From: Longispora sp040681875
GTDB taxonomy: Bacteria; Actinomycetota; Actinomycetes; Mycobacteriales; Micromonosporaceae
Length of the DNA: 64,000 bases
Assembly: GCF_040681875.1 (NCBI RefSeq)
Contig: NZ_JBFAZP010000002.1
Location: forward strand, 744,001-808,000
Direction of reading: 5' to 3'
A program made the position numbers and the translations under genes. Of this stretch, positions 53,776 to 62,868 are shown one piece after another. The notes beneath the pieces are model-generated. The model ran no database searches. It was not told the DNA's origin and saw only the letters and a list, made by a program, of their open reading frames with translations. Positions within the stretch are counted from its first letter, which is position 1; every line of letters begins with the position of its first letter.

Positions 53776-55755
53776 TCAGGTGACCGTCAGCGTGGTGTCG
53801 TCCAGGACGAACGACGTCGACATCTGGCCCGGGCTCGGGCGGGCGCCCGACGACCCGCGGACCGTCAGGGTGTACAGCACGCTGTGCGCCCTGCCCATCG
53901 CGGTGCCGGTCCCGGTGAGCGTGAGCGGGTAGGTGCCCGGCGGGGCGGCGGCGGCGGCCGCCAGCGTCAGGACCGACACGCCGTCGGACGGGATCGACGG
54001 CGGCTGGAACGAGGCGTGCACGCCGGACGGCAGGCCCGACGCCGACAGGTTCACGGTCTGCGGGGCACCGGACGTCGTGGTCGTGGTCAGGGCGACGGTG
54101 GTACTTCCGCCCGGGTCGACGGTGCCGGTCTGCGAGCCGACGGCGAGGGAGAAGTCGCCCGGGGGCGGGCACGCCGCGTCCGGGCCGGCGACGTTCACCG
54201 ACGTCCACGCGGCCTGCACGGTGCGGTACTCCACCGAGCAGGTCCCGTACAGGTCGGCCGCCGCGCGGAGGGTGAACGCCCGCGCGGTGCCGTTCGGCGC
54301 GGCGGTGTTGACGTACTTCGTGGTGGAGACGAAGTAGACCGTCAGCGCCCGGTACCAGATCCTGGCGGCACTGGTCCGGCCGATGCCGGTGACGGCGCCC
54401 CCCTGGCAGACGGGGGACGTGCCGTACGGGGTGGCCCCGGTGCCCTCGGCGAGGTCGAAGAAGAAGTGGTTGGCGACGCCCGAGGAGAAGTGCGGATCCT
54501 TGGCGGCCGTGTTCGGGGACCAGCAGGTGTCCGACGAGCCGTCCAGCCGGGGGTTGTACATGTACCGGAAGGGGGTGCCGTTGTGGTAGTAGTCGAGCAT
54601 CTCCCCGATCAGGTAGTCGCCCGGGTCGGTCGCGTTGGCGGCCTGGAACTCCACCATCGAGCCGAAGATGTCCGACGTCGCCTCGTCCAGCGCGCCGGAC
54701 TCGCTGGTGGGGTTCAGGCCGCCGGGGAGGCTGTACTCGGTGACACCGTGCGACATCTCGTGCCCGGCGATGTCGAGGGAGATGATCGGTCCGGTGCTGC
54801 CGTCGCCGTCGCCGTAGAGCACCTGGCTGCCGTCCCAGAGCGCGTTGGCGTACTTCTTGCCGAAGTGCACGAGGCTCCGGACCCCGGCGCCGGAGTTGAA
54901 GATGCCGGAGCGGCCGTGGACATTCTTGTAGTAGTCCCAGGTCACGGCCGCGCCGTAGTGCGCGTCGGCGGCGACGGTCGCGGGGTCGGTGAGCCTGTTG
55001 TTGCCCCAGGTGTTGTCGGCGTCGGCCATCGCGGTGCAGGTGGGCACGGGGCCTACGTCGCAGGTGAGGTTGCCGCCGCGCACCGGGTCGATCAGCCGGT
55101 ACCCGACGCCCGGAGCCGTCGTGTCCAGCGTGACGTTGCCGGCGCGCAGGGTCCGGCCGGTGCCGGCGGCGGTGTGGATCTCGTCGAAGGCGCGCAGGAG
55201 ACCGCCGCCGTGCGCGGCGCTCAGCACGTGCAGCCTGCTCGGGGTCTGCCCGTCCGGCCCGGTGCCCTCCACGAGGGTGTCCCAGGCGAGGACGCCCGTG
55301 CCGTCTGCGGCGTCGACCACCAGTTCCGGGGTGCCGACGGCGCGGACCGTGCCGGCGAACCGCGCCCGGGCACCGGCGGCGGCCGAGGCCCTCCCGACGG
55401 TCGGGGCGGTGTCGAGGGCCAGTGGCCGGGTCAACGTGTTGCCAACACTGGTCAGGGTGCCGTCGGGGGCCGCGTGCACGGCGAGGTCGCCGCCGAGGAC
55501 CCGCAGTCCCCGGTAGGTGCGGGTGTAGCGCGCGTGCGTGGAGCCGTCCGGGTCGAGGGTCGTGGCGTACACCTGGTATGCGTCGCCGTCGGAGCCACTG
55601 ATCTCGGCGCGGTGGGTGGACAGCAGCGCGCCGGTCACGGCGACGGCCCGGTCCCGTCCGGTCGGCGGGGGCGCCGCCGCCGAACGCGTGGCGGCCGTGG
55701 TCGTCAGTCCCGCGAGGAGCAGGGCGATCCCGGTCGCGGCGGCGGTTCTTCTCAT
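53776..55755 (-). CDS. Secreted thermolysin-type metalloprotease (M4)
   Basis: 659 aa from ATG 55755 with GGGGGAA upstream. Signal peptide (to about SAAA30), FTP/PepSY-type propeptide (RTYRGLRVLGGDLAV), then M4 catalytic domain: HEMSH (H332, E333, H336), third ligand E358 in SGALDEATSD, and GVANHFFFDLAEG with a histidine typical of the C-terminal half. It ends with an Ig-like domain (from FSLAVGSQTGTVDPGG) and a short strand tail. Extracellular broad-specificity endopeptidase, self-processed. Opposite strand to the MFS gene. Confidence 0.93.
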   Translation of the reverse strand: MRRTAAATGIALLLAGLTTTAATRSAAAPPPTGRDRAVAVTGALLSTHRAEISGSDGDAYQVYATTLDPDGSTHARYTRTYRGLRVLGGDLAVHAAPDGTLTSVGNTLTRPLALDTAPTVGRASAAAGARARFAGTVRAVGTPELVVDAADGTGVLAWDTLVEGTGPDGQTPSRLHVLSAAHGGGLLRAFDEIHTAAGTGRTLRAGNVTLDTTAPGVGYRLIDPVRGGNLTCDVGPVPTCTAMADADNTWGNNRLTDPATVAADAHYGAAVTWDYYKNVHGRSGIFNSGAGVRSLVHFGKKYANALWDGSQVLYGDGDGSTGPIISLDIAGHEMSHGVTEYSLPGGLNPTSESGALDEATSDIFGSMVEFQAANATDPGDYLIGEMLDYYHNGTPFRYMYNPRLDGSSDTCWSPNTAAKDPHFSSGVANHFFFDLAEGTGATPYGTSPVCQGGAVTGIGRTSAARIWYRALTVYFVSTTKYVNTAAPNGTARAFTLRAAADLYGTCSVEYRTVQAAWTSVNVAGPDAACPPPGDFSLAVGSQTGTVDPGGSTTVALTTTTTSGAPQTVNLSASGLPSGVHASFQPPSIPSDGVSVLTLAAAAAAPPGTYPLTLTGTGTAMGRAHSVLYTLTVRGSSGARPSPGQMSTSFVLDDTTLTVT

Positions 55756-56002
55756 ACCGGTTCCCCCTGCCGACTGTGGCGCACAAACCTCCAATACATC
55801 CATATCAGTCGATCTTTTGTTTGTACAGTGCGTGCTGCCGCCCTCCGCCCGGGGTTGGCATGTCCCACGACCGGCGGTGCCCCGGTACCGGATGAGCCGG
55901 GCCCGGTGCGGCGTCACGGGCGGGGAGGGTGACGCGGGTCGAGGCACGGCCGGCATCGGGCGCGTCCCCACACGTACCCCTCAAGGTCGGTGCCTGGATG
56001 GA

Positions 56003-57103
56003 CTATCCGGGGTATCCGACGAGCAGCTCGTGGCGCGCGTCCGGCGCGGCGAACGCCAGCAGCCGCGCGCCCTCGGCCTCGACCTCGGCCCGCTCGCCGG
56101 CCGTCAGCGCCCGGAACGGCTCGACCTCCAGGCTCGCCGACGTCGCGGCCCTCCGGAGCTTCCAGGCACCGGCCACCTCCCCGTCGACGAGGACGGTGGC
56201 CCGCATCCCGTTGCGGGTCACGACCCGTCGGCGGGCCTCGTCCGTGATCACCCGACTGCGGTCGGCGTGCGAGGCGAGCAGGTTGTCGTACTCGGGCAGG
56301 AACCGCACCGGCGCGGCGACCCCGGCGTCGGGGCGCGGTGCCTCGGGAAGGTCGAACAGCTCGACACCGTGCTCGTCGCGGAACACCACCAACCCCGCCC
56401 GCAGACCCTCCACAACGGAACGCAGACGGGTACGGCCGGCCCAGGTCTGCATGTCGGCGACCGACGCCGGGCCGAACGCGGCGAGGTAGCGCAGCACGAC
56501 CTGACCGGGGTCGGCGGCGGGTGCCGGCTCGGCTCCGGTCCAGTCGGCCGCCGTCGCGTACCGCGTGCTCCCGCCGATGCCCCAGACCGCGCGCGGCGGC
56601 ACCTGCACCAGCGGCACCAGGTTGCGCACCACGGTGGCGAGCGCCCGGGATTCCCGGTCAGGCCACCGTTCGGACAGGGCCGCGCCGAGTTCCTTCGGGG
56701 TGAGCTGGCCCGCGCCGAGCAGCGCGCGGCCGGCCGCCGCGACGGCCGCGCGGTCCAGCCCCGCGAGGCCGGCCCTGAACGCCGTGTCCAACTCGCGGTC
56801 GAGGGCCGGCTGCGCCCACGGCCGCAGCGCGCCGATGTCGTCCGGGGTGACCAGGTGCACCGTGCTGCGCATCAGCGCGATCCGCACGAGGCGCCGCCCG
56901 GTCAACGCGTCGGCCAGGTCGGCGGTGCCGAACGCCCGGATCCGGCTCCACAGCCCGAAGTACGGCGCGTACGGCGCCTGCGCCTGGAGGCCGACGAGCC
57001 GGGTGACCGCGTCGGCGACGGTCGTGTCGGCGCGCTCCAGCAGCAGTTGGCGGGCCAGCAGGGCGCGGCCCAGTTCGCGCCGCCGCAGGATCGGTGCCGT
57101 CAT
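56003..57103 (-). CDS. AlkZ/YcaQ-like winged-helix DNA glycosylase family protein (HTH_42)
   Basis: 366 aa. Starts ILRRRELGRALLARQLLLER, then RLVGLQAQAPYAPYFGLW with Q40-A-Q42, the QxQ catalytic motif of AlkZ-type glycosylases that unhook interstrand crosslinks. MRSTVHLV and later FLPEYDNLLASH and KLRRA are family-conserved segments. Cytosolic. Members close to AlkZ often give resistance to DNA-alkylating natural products; other members have no known activity, so function here is a family inference. It lies 27 bp after the broken NmrA gene and is probably co-transcribed from the promoter with dyad copy 2. Confidence 0.8.
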   Translation of the reverse strand: MTAPILRRRELGRALLARQLLLERADTTVADAVTRLVGLQAQAPYAPYFGLWSRIRAFGTADLADALTGRRLVRIALMRSTVHLVTPDDIGALRPWAQPALDRELDTAFRAGLAGLDRAAVAAAGRALLGAGQLTPKELGAALSERWPDRESRALATVVRNLVPLVQVPPRAVWGIGGSTRYATAADWTGAEPAPAADPGQVVLRYLAAFGPASVADMQTWAGRTRLRSVVEGLRAGLVVFRDEHGVELFDLPEAPRPDAGVAAPVRFLPEYDNLLASHADRSRVITDEARRRVVTRNGMRATVLVDGEVAGAWKLRRAATSASLEVEPFRALTAGERAEVEAEGARLLAFAAPDARHELLVGYPG

Positions 57104-57130
57104 CTCGTTCCCCCTCCCCCGTCCCGTCGT

Positions 57131-57973
57131 TCAGCCGTCGAAGTCGGCCCGGTGGTCCTCGGCCCACTGGGCGTATGTCCGCGCGGGGTGCCCGGTGATC
57201 CGCTCGACGACGTCGTTGAGCGGCGCGGACCTGCCGACCGTCTCCGCCATGAGCGCGAACAGCGCGGCCACGAACTCCGGGTCCATGAACTGGCCCAGCT
57301 GCTCGCGCACCGGCTCCGGATCGAGGTCCTGCACGGTGAGCGGTCGCCCGAGCGTCGCGCCGAGCACGCGGACCTGCTCGGCCTAGGTCAGCGACCCGGG
57401 GCCGGTCAGGTCGTAGACCTGCCCCGAGTGCCCGCCGCCGGTCAGGATCCGCGCGGCCACCTCGGCGACGTCGCGCTCGTGCACGGCGCTGAAGGCCGCT
57501 TCGGTGTACGGCGCGCGGATCACGTCGCCGCCGCCGAGCTGCATCGCGAACGTCAACGAGTTGATGGCCGGGAACAGCAGCCGCAGGAACGTCCACTCGA
57601 CTCCGGACGCCTCGATGGCCCGCTCGACGTCCCGGTGGTACCGGGCGATCACGTCGGGCTGCTGGTCCGCGTCGGGGACCACGGCCCCCGACGACAGGAA
57701 CACCAGCCGCCGTACCCCCGCCGCGCGGGCGGCCGACAGGAGCGGGGCGACGTCCATGCCGTACTGCAGGACCAGGAACGCCGCCTCGACGTTCGCCATC
57801 ACCGCCGGCAACGTCTCGGGCCTGGTCAGATCACCCTGGACGACGTCGACACCAGCGGGGAACGCGGCCTTCTCCGGGGTACGGGTGAGCGCCCGGACGG
57901 GTACGCCCGCGGCGGCCAGCTCCTCGACGGCCTGGCGTCCGAAGTGGGCCGTGGCACCGATGACGAGGTACAT
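57131..57973 (-). pseudogene. NmrA-like NAD(P)-binding protein interrupted by an amber codon
   Basis: 280 codons in one frame, with a single TAG at 57383-57385 (codon 197). The first part is complete: YLVIGATAHFGRQAVEELAA cofactor site, ALTRTP, VVQGDL, FLSSGAV, FLRLLFPA. After the stop the frame continues AEQVRVLGATLGRPL to the usual C-terminus ending HRADFDG. NmrA relatives usually have a Gln just there (LTxAEQ...), so one C-to-T change of CAG to TAG would explain it. A 196-aa product would lack the C-terminal substrate lobe. Ribosome site GAAAGGA precedes ATG 57973, and an intact operator lies upstream. Confidence 0.8.
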
Positions 57974-58025
57974 GAAGATGTCCTTTCGAGCGCTGGATCG
58001 TCTGTCCGGCCCTCAGCGTAGGCAG

Positions 58026-58052
58026 CTATCAGGAATGTTTCGTTCCTAATAG
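58026..58052. promoter_or_regulatory. Operator-like dyad, copy 2
   Basis: CTATCAGGAA-N7-TTCCTAATAG, arms identical to 52182-52208 and same 7-bp spacing with a different spacer (TGTTTCG). It lies 52 bp before the NmrA start codon on the minus strand, placing NmrA and the AlkZ-like gene under the same regulator as the WYL/MFS pair. Confidence 0.75.
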
Positions 58053-58337
58053 TCGCGAGCGCGTGATCTTCGAAGTCGGGAACCTCGGTTCGGGATGGCG
58101 GGCGTGCCCGGCGTAGGACGTTCGAGGCTTCGGCGACGAGCGGCACCGGGTTCGTCGTCACCGACCGCTTCCGGCCTGGAGACGGCCCATCGCCTCCGCC
58201 CCTGCCCCGAGCGCGACGGGTGGGTGCCGTCCCCAGCCTACCGTGGGATTCCCTACGGGACACTCGACCTAACAGGCCAGTTGACCTGGGGTTCTTCTGA
58301 ACTAGGCTCGCCATTCGACGCTGACGTGAGGGGGAAC

Positions 58338-59588
58338 ATGACAGTTGCGGACCAGTTCCAGGCGGACTACGAGAGTGAGGTGTGGGCCCGGACGATCCTG
58401 CTCGGATCGCGCCCGCCGAGGCCGGACCAGCGGGTTGAGGCATACCGGATTCTGGCCGCGTCCAATCCCCGTGGCTACGGTGCCCGCCTGGCCCGCGCGT
58501 TGGTGGGCCTGAGGTACGCCGACGGCGACCGGGCACCGATCGAGGTGCAGTTGGGACGGCTGGAGGATGCGTGCGCCGCCGTGGAACTGGCGGACCCGCA
58601 GGATCCGGGCCACGGCAGGTTGGTCACAGACGTCCTGGGGACATACCAGCGCCTGTTGTACTCGGCCGGCCGTCGGGCGGAAGGGCTCGCGATCCGGGCG
58701 AGGATCGCGTCGACGCCCGGTGGCGACAGGGTCTCCTACGCGCTGGGACTGGCCGAGGAAGGCCGCCATGCGGAGGCCAGCGAGGTGCTGACCGAGGTCC
58801 CGGACGGCACCGGTCAGCACGACATCGCGTGGAACCGGTTCGCCCTGACCGCGCAGTTGGACATGGCGGGTCGTACCGCCGAGGCGGTCGCCGTCCTCGA
58901 CGAGGTTCTCGGCGAGGACCTCGGCCGGATGTCCGCCGGCACCGGATCCGTGGCCACCGTCTTTCACGAGTCGGTCTGGCGGGCGGCTCTGCTCGACCGC
59001 GCCGGGCGGGAATCCGATGCCGGCGCCGCGCGACGCGAGGCCATGGCACTCCTCCGGCGACTGGCTGCCACCGGCGAACCGAAGAACTGGTGCGGCGCGC
59101 AGTACTCGATCGCGGGAACCCTGCTGTCGGCGATGACGTGGGACACCGGACACCACGATCCCGGCGAACCCCGGCCGCCGTACGGCGCGGACCTGATGCA
59201 CTGGTCACCGGACCTGCGAGCCCACTACGGCGAGAACTCCGGACTGGCCGCGTGCGGCTGCGTCGACCCGGACCGGCCGCCGCGACCGGTACCCGACCCC
59301 GCCGGACAGGACGCGCCACTCGCCGAAGCCGCCGTGGCACACCGCCGGCGCGCGATCCGCATCGGCACATACCACCTGTGGAGACGCGGCCACCAGTTCC
59401 TGGAGACAGCCCTGCCAGCCTTCGACGACAGTGTCACCGCCGCCCGCCGCTGGCACGCCTCCGACGACCGCGCCGCTCGACCGGCCCTGGTCCGGGCACT
59501 GACCGAACGCGCGGTGCTACTGGCGGCCGGACACCAGTTCCAGGAAGGGCTGAGCAGTTACGAGGAGGCCGTGCGACTGATCGGGTGA
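58338..59588 (+). CDS. Tetratricopeptide-like helical protein
   Basis: 416 aa from ATG 58338, chosen because GAGGGGG precedes it; the frame before it (from 58095) is open but unlike the rest in composition. Helical repeats throughout (YQRLLYSAGRRAEGLAIRAR, RHAEASEVLTEV, RTAEAVAVLDEVL), and a central non-repeat loop with ACGCVDPDRPPRPVPDP holding two cysteines. No DNA-binding or enzymatic domain. Likely a protein-interaction scaffold; partner unknown. Divergent from the NmrA gene. Confidence 0.75.
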   Translation: MTVADQFQADYESEVWARTILLGSRPPRPDQRVEAYRILAASNPRGYGARLARALVGLRYADGDRAPIEVQLGRLEDACAAVELADPQDPGHGRLVTDVLGTYQRLLYSAGRRAEGLAIRARIASTPGGDRVSYALGLAEEGRHAEASEVLTEVPDGTGQHDIAWNRFALTAQLDMAGRTAEAVAVLDEVLGEDLGRMSAGTGSVATVFHESVWRAALLDRAGRESDAGAARREAMALLRRLAATGEPKNWCGAQYSIAGTLLSAMTWDTGHHDPGEPRPPYGADLMHWSPDLRAHYGENSGLAACGCVDPDRPPRPVPDPAGQDAPLAEAAVAHRRRAIRIGTYHLWRRGHQFLETALPAFDDSVTAARRWHASDDRAARPALVRALTERAVLLAAGHQFQEGLSSYEEAVRLIG

Positions 59589-59756
59589 GCATGGTTCCGG
59601 CGCCCGCGTGTACCTGTCGCGCCGGGCCGGGCGTACCCCCGATGATGTGGGTGTCGGACTGACCGACCGGCCGTCGGCGGCCCCGGATCCCCGCCGGGCA
59701 CTCGCCGGCCTCCGGCGGTGTGCAGCATAATCGGGGCCCCGGTCGAGGAGGGCTTC

Positions 59757-60314
59757 ATGGATCCGGTCTGGCTGTTGGACTTCGACGGCGTGGTCAACGC
59801 GATCGGGCGCAACCCCGACCGGTCGGTGTGGCCGGCCGACGAGTGGATCCGCGCGGAGGCCAGCGACGCCGAGGAGACCTACCCGATCATGGCGGCCCGG
59901 CCCGTGCTGCGCTTCATCACCCGGGCACACGCCGCCGGGGCCGACATCCGCTGGCACAGCACCTGGCAGCAGCACATCGCCTCCCCCACCGAGGCGCTCG
60001 GCCTGCCGGAACTGCCGGTCCTGCCGGCCCCGGAGTACCTGGTGGAGGAGGCCGCCGGGCCCCTGGCCCCGATCCCGGACACGTGGTGGAAGGAGGCGGG
60101 CGGGCGGCGGACCGCAGCCACCGGTCGGCCGATGGTGTGGACGGACGACGACCTGCGGGACAACCTCGGGCTGCGCACCGCGGTCGACACCCGGCCGCTG
60201 TGGCCGGACCTGCCGGTGCCGACCCTGGCGATCAGCCCGCCACGCCGGGTCGGCCTCACCCCGAGGCACCTGCGCCTCATCGGGGCGTTCCTCAACCTAC
60301 CGGCGTCGGCCTGA
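59757..60314 (+). CDS. HAD-like hydrolase family protein
   Basis: 185 aa from ATG 59757. N-terminal VWLLDFDGVVNAIG is a HAD motif I (DxDGVxN) with the first Asp as nucleophile. WHSTWQQH resembles the T/S-W-x-x-x motif II of the small polynucleotide-phosphatase-like HADs of actinobacteria, and VWTDDDL could supply the acidic motif. Soluble, single domain; substrate unknown. Confidence 0.75.
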   Translation: MDPVWLLDFDGVVNAIGRNPDRSVWPADEWIRAEASDAEETYPIMAARPVLRFITRAHAAGADIRWHSTWQQHIASPTEALGLPELPVLPAPEYLVEEAAGPLAPIPDTWWKEAGGRRTAATGRPMVWTDDDLRDNLGLRTAVDTRPLWPDLPVPTLAISPPRRVGLTPRHLRLIGAFLNLPASA

Positions 60315-60706
60315 CCCCCGGTGGCACTTCCGGTGCCGTTCGCCGAGGTGCCACCGATGTGTCGGGGCCCGGGCGGCGGGCACCAGCCCGGGTGGCTTGC
60401 GGCGCTCGTCGAGCCAGGCACCCGTCGGGCGTAGGCCTCGGGGTCCTCCCTCGCTGTCGCACCTGGAACGGAGGCAGGTCGGCAAGGCGTTGCACGCCCG
60501 AGCCGAGGAATTCGCGATCAGCCTCCGGCTGAGGACCAGGTCGGATCGACACCTGATCGGCATTCCACCGACTGCCGAGATTCGGCGACGCCTCGACCCT
60601 CAGATGGGTACGAACGAAGGCGCGGCCCGGGGCAGCGGGTCAGACGCCGACCCCTGCGCGACCACCCGCCGAGCCCGGGACACCTCCGCGGCCGGAGGCT
60701 ATTGTC
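60315..60706. other. Gap between HAD-like gene and hydrolase
   Basis: 392 bp. An open frame gives a peptide with LERRQVGKALHARAEEF and LRLRTRSDRHLIGIPP, but it has no start signal and no recognisable family. Could be a gene relic; I call nothing. Confidence 0.35.
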
Positions 60707-61360
60707 TTGATCATGAAGCTCGACGCGGTACTGCTCTGGGTGCACGGCGGCGGCTGGCAGCACGTGGACAACGTGGATGTCAGCGTGTTCGAGCGGCTGG
60801 GCATGACGGTGAGACACGCGAAGTACCGGCTGGCCCCGGAGCACGTCTGGCCGGCCCAGCTCGACGATGTGCGAGCCGAGGCCAGGGCCGCCCGTGAGGC
60901 CGGCAAGCCCCTGGTCGTCGCGGGCAACTCGTCCGGCGCGCACCTGGCCCTGCACCTCGGGCTGCGAGGGGTGGACGAGCCCGGGGACGTGGCCGCGGTA
61001 CTGGCGTTCCAGGCCCCGGTCGACCCGGTCAGCCCGGACTGGCCGAAACCGTTCGGCCCCAACAGTTCCTGGACGAAGCTGCTCGGCCGGGTGCCCACCG
61101 CCGACGACCCGGAGGCGGTCGCGTCCGGGGTGTTGCCGCACGTGGGCGGCGGTACGCCCGTGCTGGTGGTGCACGCCTTCGACGACGCGATCATCCCGCC
61201 GAGCCAGGCGGTGCGGTTGGCCGACGCGCTCATCGCGGCCGGGCACCCGACCCACGTCACCATCACCGACGGCGGGCACGCCGACTTCGACCCGGGCCGG
61301 GCCGACATCGCCGGGGCCATCGCCCGGTTCCTGTCCGCCCGACTCGGCGGGAGCAGCTGA
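60707..61360 (+). CDS. Alpha/beta hydrolase (HSL/acetyl-esterase-like)
   Basis: 217 aa from TTG 60707, or 215 from ATG 60713; GGAGG at 60694-60698 suits the TTG spacing better. LLWVHGGGWQH is the HGGG oxyanion motif of hormone-sensitive-lipase-like esterases, GNSSGAH the nucleophile elbow, AFDDAIIPP the acid, GGHADFD the histidine. KYRLAPEHVWPAQLDD is the classical HSL signature. Cytosolic carboxylesterase, acyl substrate unknown. Confidence 0.88.
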   Translation: MIMKLDAVLLWVHGGGWQHVDNVDVSVFERLGMTVRHAKYRLAPEHVWPAQLDDVRAEARAAREAGKPLVVAGNSSGAHLALHLGLRGVDEPGDVAAVLAFQAPVDPVSPDWPKPFGPNSSWTKLLGRVPTADDPEAVASGVLPHVGGGTPVLVVHAFDDAIIPPSQAVRLADALIAAGHPTHVTITDGGHADFDPGRADIAGAIARFLSARLGGSS

Positions 61361-61531
61361 CCGCCGCCACGCCGAGCGGGACCAGCGGCCGAAGTCGCGA
61401 CAGTCGTCGACACCGCGTTCACGAACTGACGCCGGCCACCCTCAGCAGGGTGCGGATGAAGGACCGGCTCCGGGCGAGCCCGACGTCCACCTCCCAGGTG
61501 ATCACCCCACCCGGGAAGGCAACCACAACTA

Positions 61532-62203
61532 CTACCTGGCCGCCCTTTCATGCGCGTCGTTTTCCGGCAGGGCCGCACTCGGCCTCGTGCCATAGCCGGC
61601 CAGCGCGGGTTCCAGCAGGTCGAAGACATGTTCGGCCTCCGCGAGGATCGTCGTGGAGATCTGTGCGTTGTCCCGGCCCGCGCGGGTGAGCTCCTGGATG
61701 CGGTCGAAGAGGGTGCGGTGCACCGCGCCGAGCAGGGCCGCGGCGGCGCGGGGGGCGATGTCGTCGGGGGCCGCGCCGGTAGCGAGGGCGAGGTCTTCCG
61801 CGAGAGCCTTCTCCCTCAGGTCGTGCAGGTCGCGCAGGCGGGCGGTCAGGGTGGGGCTGTCGGCGACCATGCGGCTGAAGTCCGGGCCGGCGAAGCCCGC
61901 CACCGGATCCTGGGCGCGGGCCTCGGCGAGAAACGCGTGGCGCAGCGCGTGCAGGGCCGACTCGCCGACGGCTCGCCGCGCGACGGTGCCGGCGAGGCTG
62001 GCGACGAACTGGTCCTGGTGGTCGAAGGCCAGGTCCTCCTTGCGGGCGAAGTAGTTGGTGACGGTCTTCTTGGCCACCCGGGCGGCGGTCGCGATGTCGG
62101 CGATCGTCGTCTGCTCGAACCCGCGCTCGAGGAACAGGCGGGTCGCGTGGTCGGAGATGACCTGCCGGGTCTCGCGCTTCTTGGACTCGCGGAGTCCCAT
62201 CAT
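61532..62203 (-). CDS. TetR-family repressor of the VOC/ABC-F locus
   Basis: 223 aa from ATG 62203 (GTG 62215 is possible). HTH: RQVISDHATRLFLERGFEQT, IADIATAARVAKKTVTNYFA, RKEDL. The C-terminal helical domain matches the TetR_C group with a mostly alanine-rich dimer interface. Divergent from the VOC and ABC-F genes with two repeat sites in between (62225-62239 and 62275-62289), so it most likely represses both directions until a drug or stress ligand binds. Confidence 0.9.
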   Translation of the reverse strand: MMGLRESKKRETRQVISDHATRLFLERGFEQTTIADIATAARVAKKTVTNYFARKEDLAFDHQDQFVASLAGTVARRAVGESALHALRHAFLAEARAQDPVAGFAGPDFSRMVADSPTLTARLRDLHDLREKALAEDLALATGAAPDDIAPRAAAALLGAVHRTLFDRIQELTRAGRDNAQISTTILAEAEHVFDLLEPALAGYGTRPSAALPENDAHERAAR

Positions 62204-62224
62204 CTCGATGCTCACGGAAAAATC

Positions 62225-62239
62225 TTACACTCGTAGCAA
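62225..62239. promoter_or_regulatory. TetR operator candidate, site 1
   Basis: TTAC-N7-GCAA (TTACACTCGTAGCAA), matching site 2 at 11 of 15 bases. Lies 22 bp upstream of the TetR start. Confidence 0.5.
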
Positions 62240-62274
62240 AAATATGTTGGCACCCCTTGATCTCGGGACTATAA

Positions 62275-62289
62275 TTACCACCGTAGTAA
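62275..62289. promoter_or_regulatory. TetR operator candidate, site 2
   Basis: TTAC-N7-GTAA (TTACCACCGTAGTAA), perfect dyad arms, 50 bp from site 1 and 20 bp before the VOC start. The spacing is about five helical turns, so the two sites face the same side. Confidence 0.55.
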
Positions 62290-62309
62290 ACTTAGCCCGA
62301 GGAGACATC

Positions 62310-62711
62310 GTGCACACCGCCGCCAGAATCACGTCCTCCACCGTGTCGCTCACCGTGGACGACGTCGCCGCGTCCAGCACCTTCCTCACCACCCACCTCG
62401 GCTACACCGAGACCATGACCACGGGCGACTTCGCGTCGCTGACACGCGACGACGAGGCCGTCGACATCGTCCTGTTGCGTCGCGGTCTCGAGGTGCTGCC
62501 CGCCGAACAGCGCGACCAGCACGCGAGCGGCCTCATCCTGGCCTTCACCGTCACCGGCCTGGCCGCCGAGGAGGCCCGACTCGAGGGGCAGGGCGTGGCG
62601 ATCACCATGCCGCTCCGCGAGGAACCGTGGGGCGAACGGCTCTTCCAGATCACCGACCCCAACGGCGTGGTGATCCAGTTCGTCGAGTGGGTCGAGCCGG
62701 CCACCCCCTGA
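62310..62711 (+). CDS. VOC/glyoxalase-fold protein
   Basis: 133 aa from GTG 62310 with GGAGA upstream. One VOC module: VSLTVDDVAASSTFLTTHLG, DIVLLRRG, and C-terminal LFQITDPNGVVIQFVEWV with the glutamate-type metal/ligand position. Family covers glyoxalases, dioxygenases and drug-binding resistance proteins. Co-directional with the ABC-F gene and facing a TetR, so a drug-binding or detoxifying role is likely. Confidence 0.85.
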   Translation: MHTAARITSSTVSLTVDDVAASSTFLTTHLGYTETMTTGDFASLTRDDEAVDIVLLRRGLEVLPAEQRDQHASGLILAFTVTGLAAEEARLEGQGVAITMPLREEPWGERLFQITDPNGVVIQFVEWVEPATP

Positions 62712-62735
62712 ACGCCGAACCGCGCCCGTCACCTC

Positions 62736-62754
62736 AAGAAGGAGGCATCCCATA
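62736..62754 (+). promoter_or_regulatory. Strong ribosome site followed by ATA, in frame with the ABC-F gene
   Basis: AAGAAGGAGG at 62736-62745 is followed six bases later by ATA (62752) rather than ATG. The 39-codon frame from ATA to the ABC-F ATG has no stop. It may be a lost start codon or a regulatory leader; ABC-F resistance genes are often controlled by leader translation. Confidence 0.4.
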
Positions 62755-62868
62755 AAGAGTCGCCCAGTATCCCGTTCCCAGCGTCGCCGCAGGCCGTCGC
62801 CCCAGGCACACGCGGCCATCACATCGAATCATTCCGATCGGCTCGGCCGGGAACAGGAGACCACCGCG

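Noticed and set aside
60397..60640. Possible small gene before the alpha/beta hydrolase
   Set aside because: No start signal, family or codon support; left as a possible relic.
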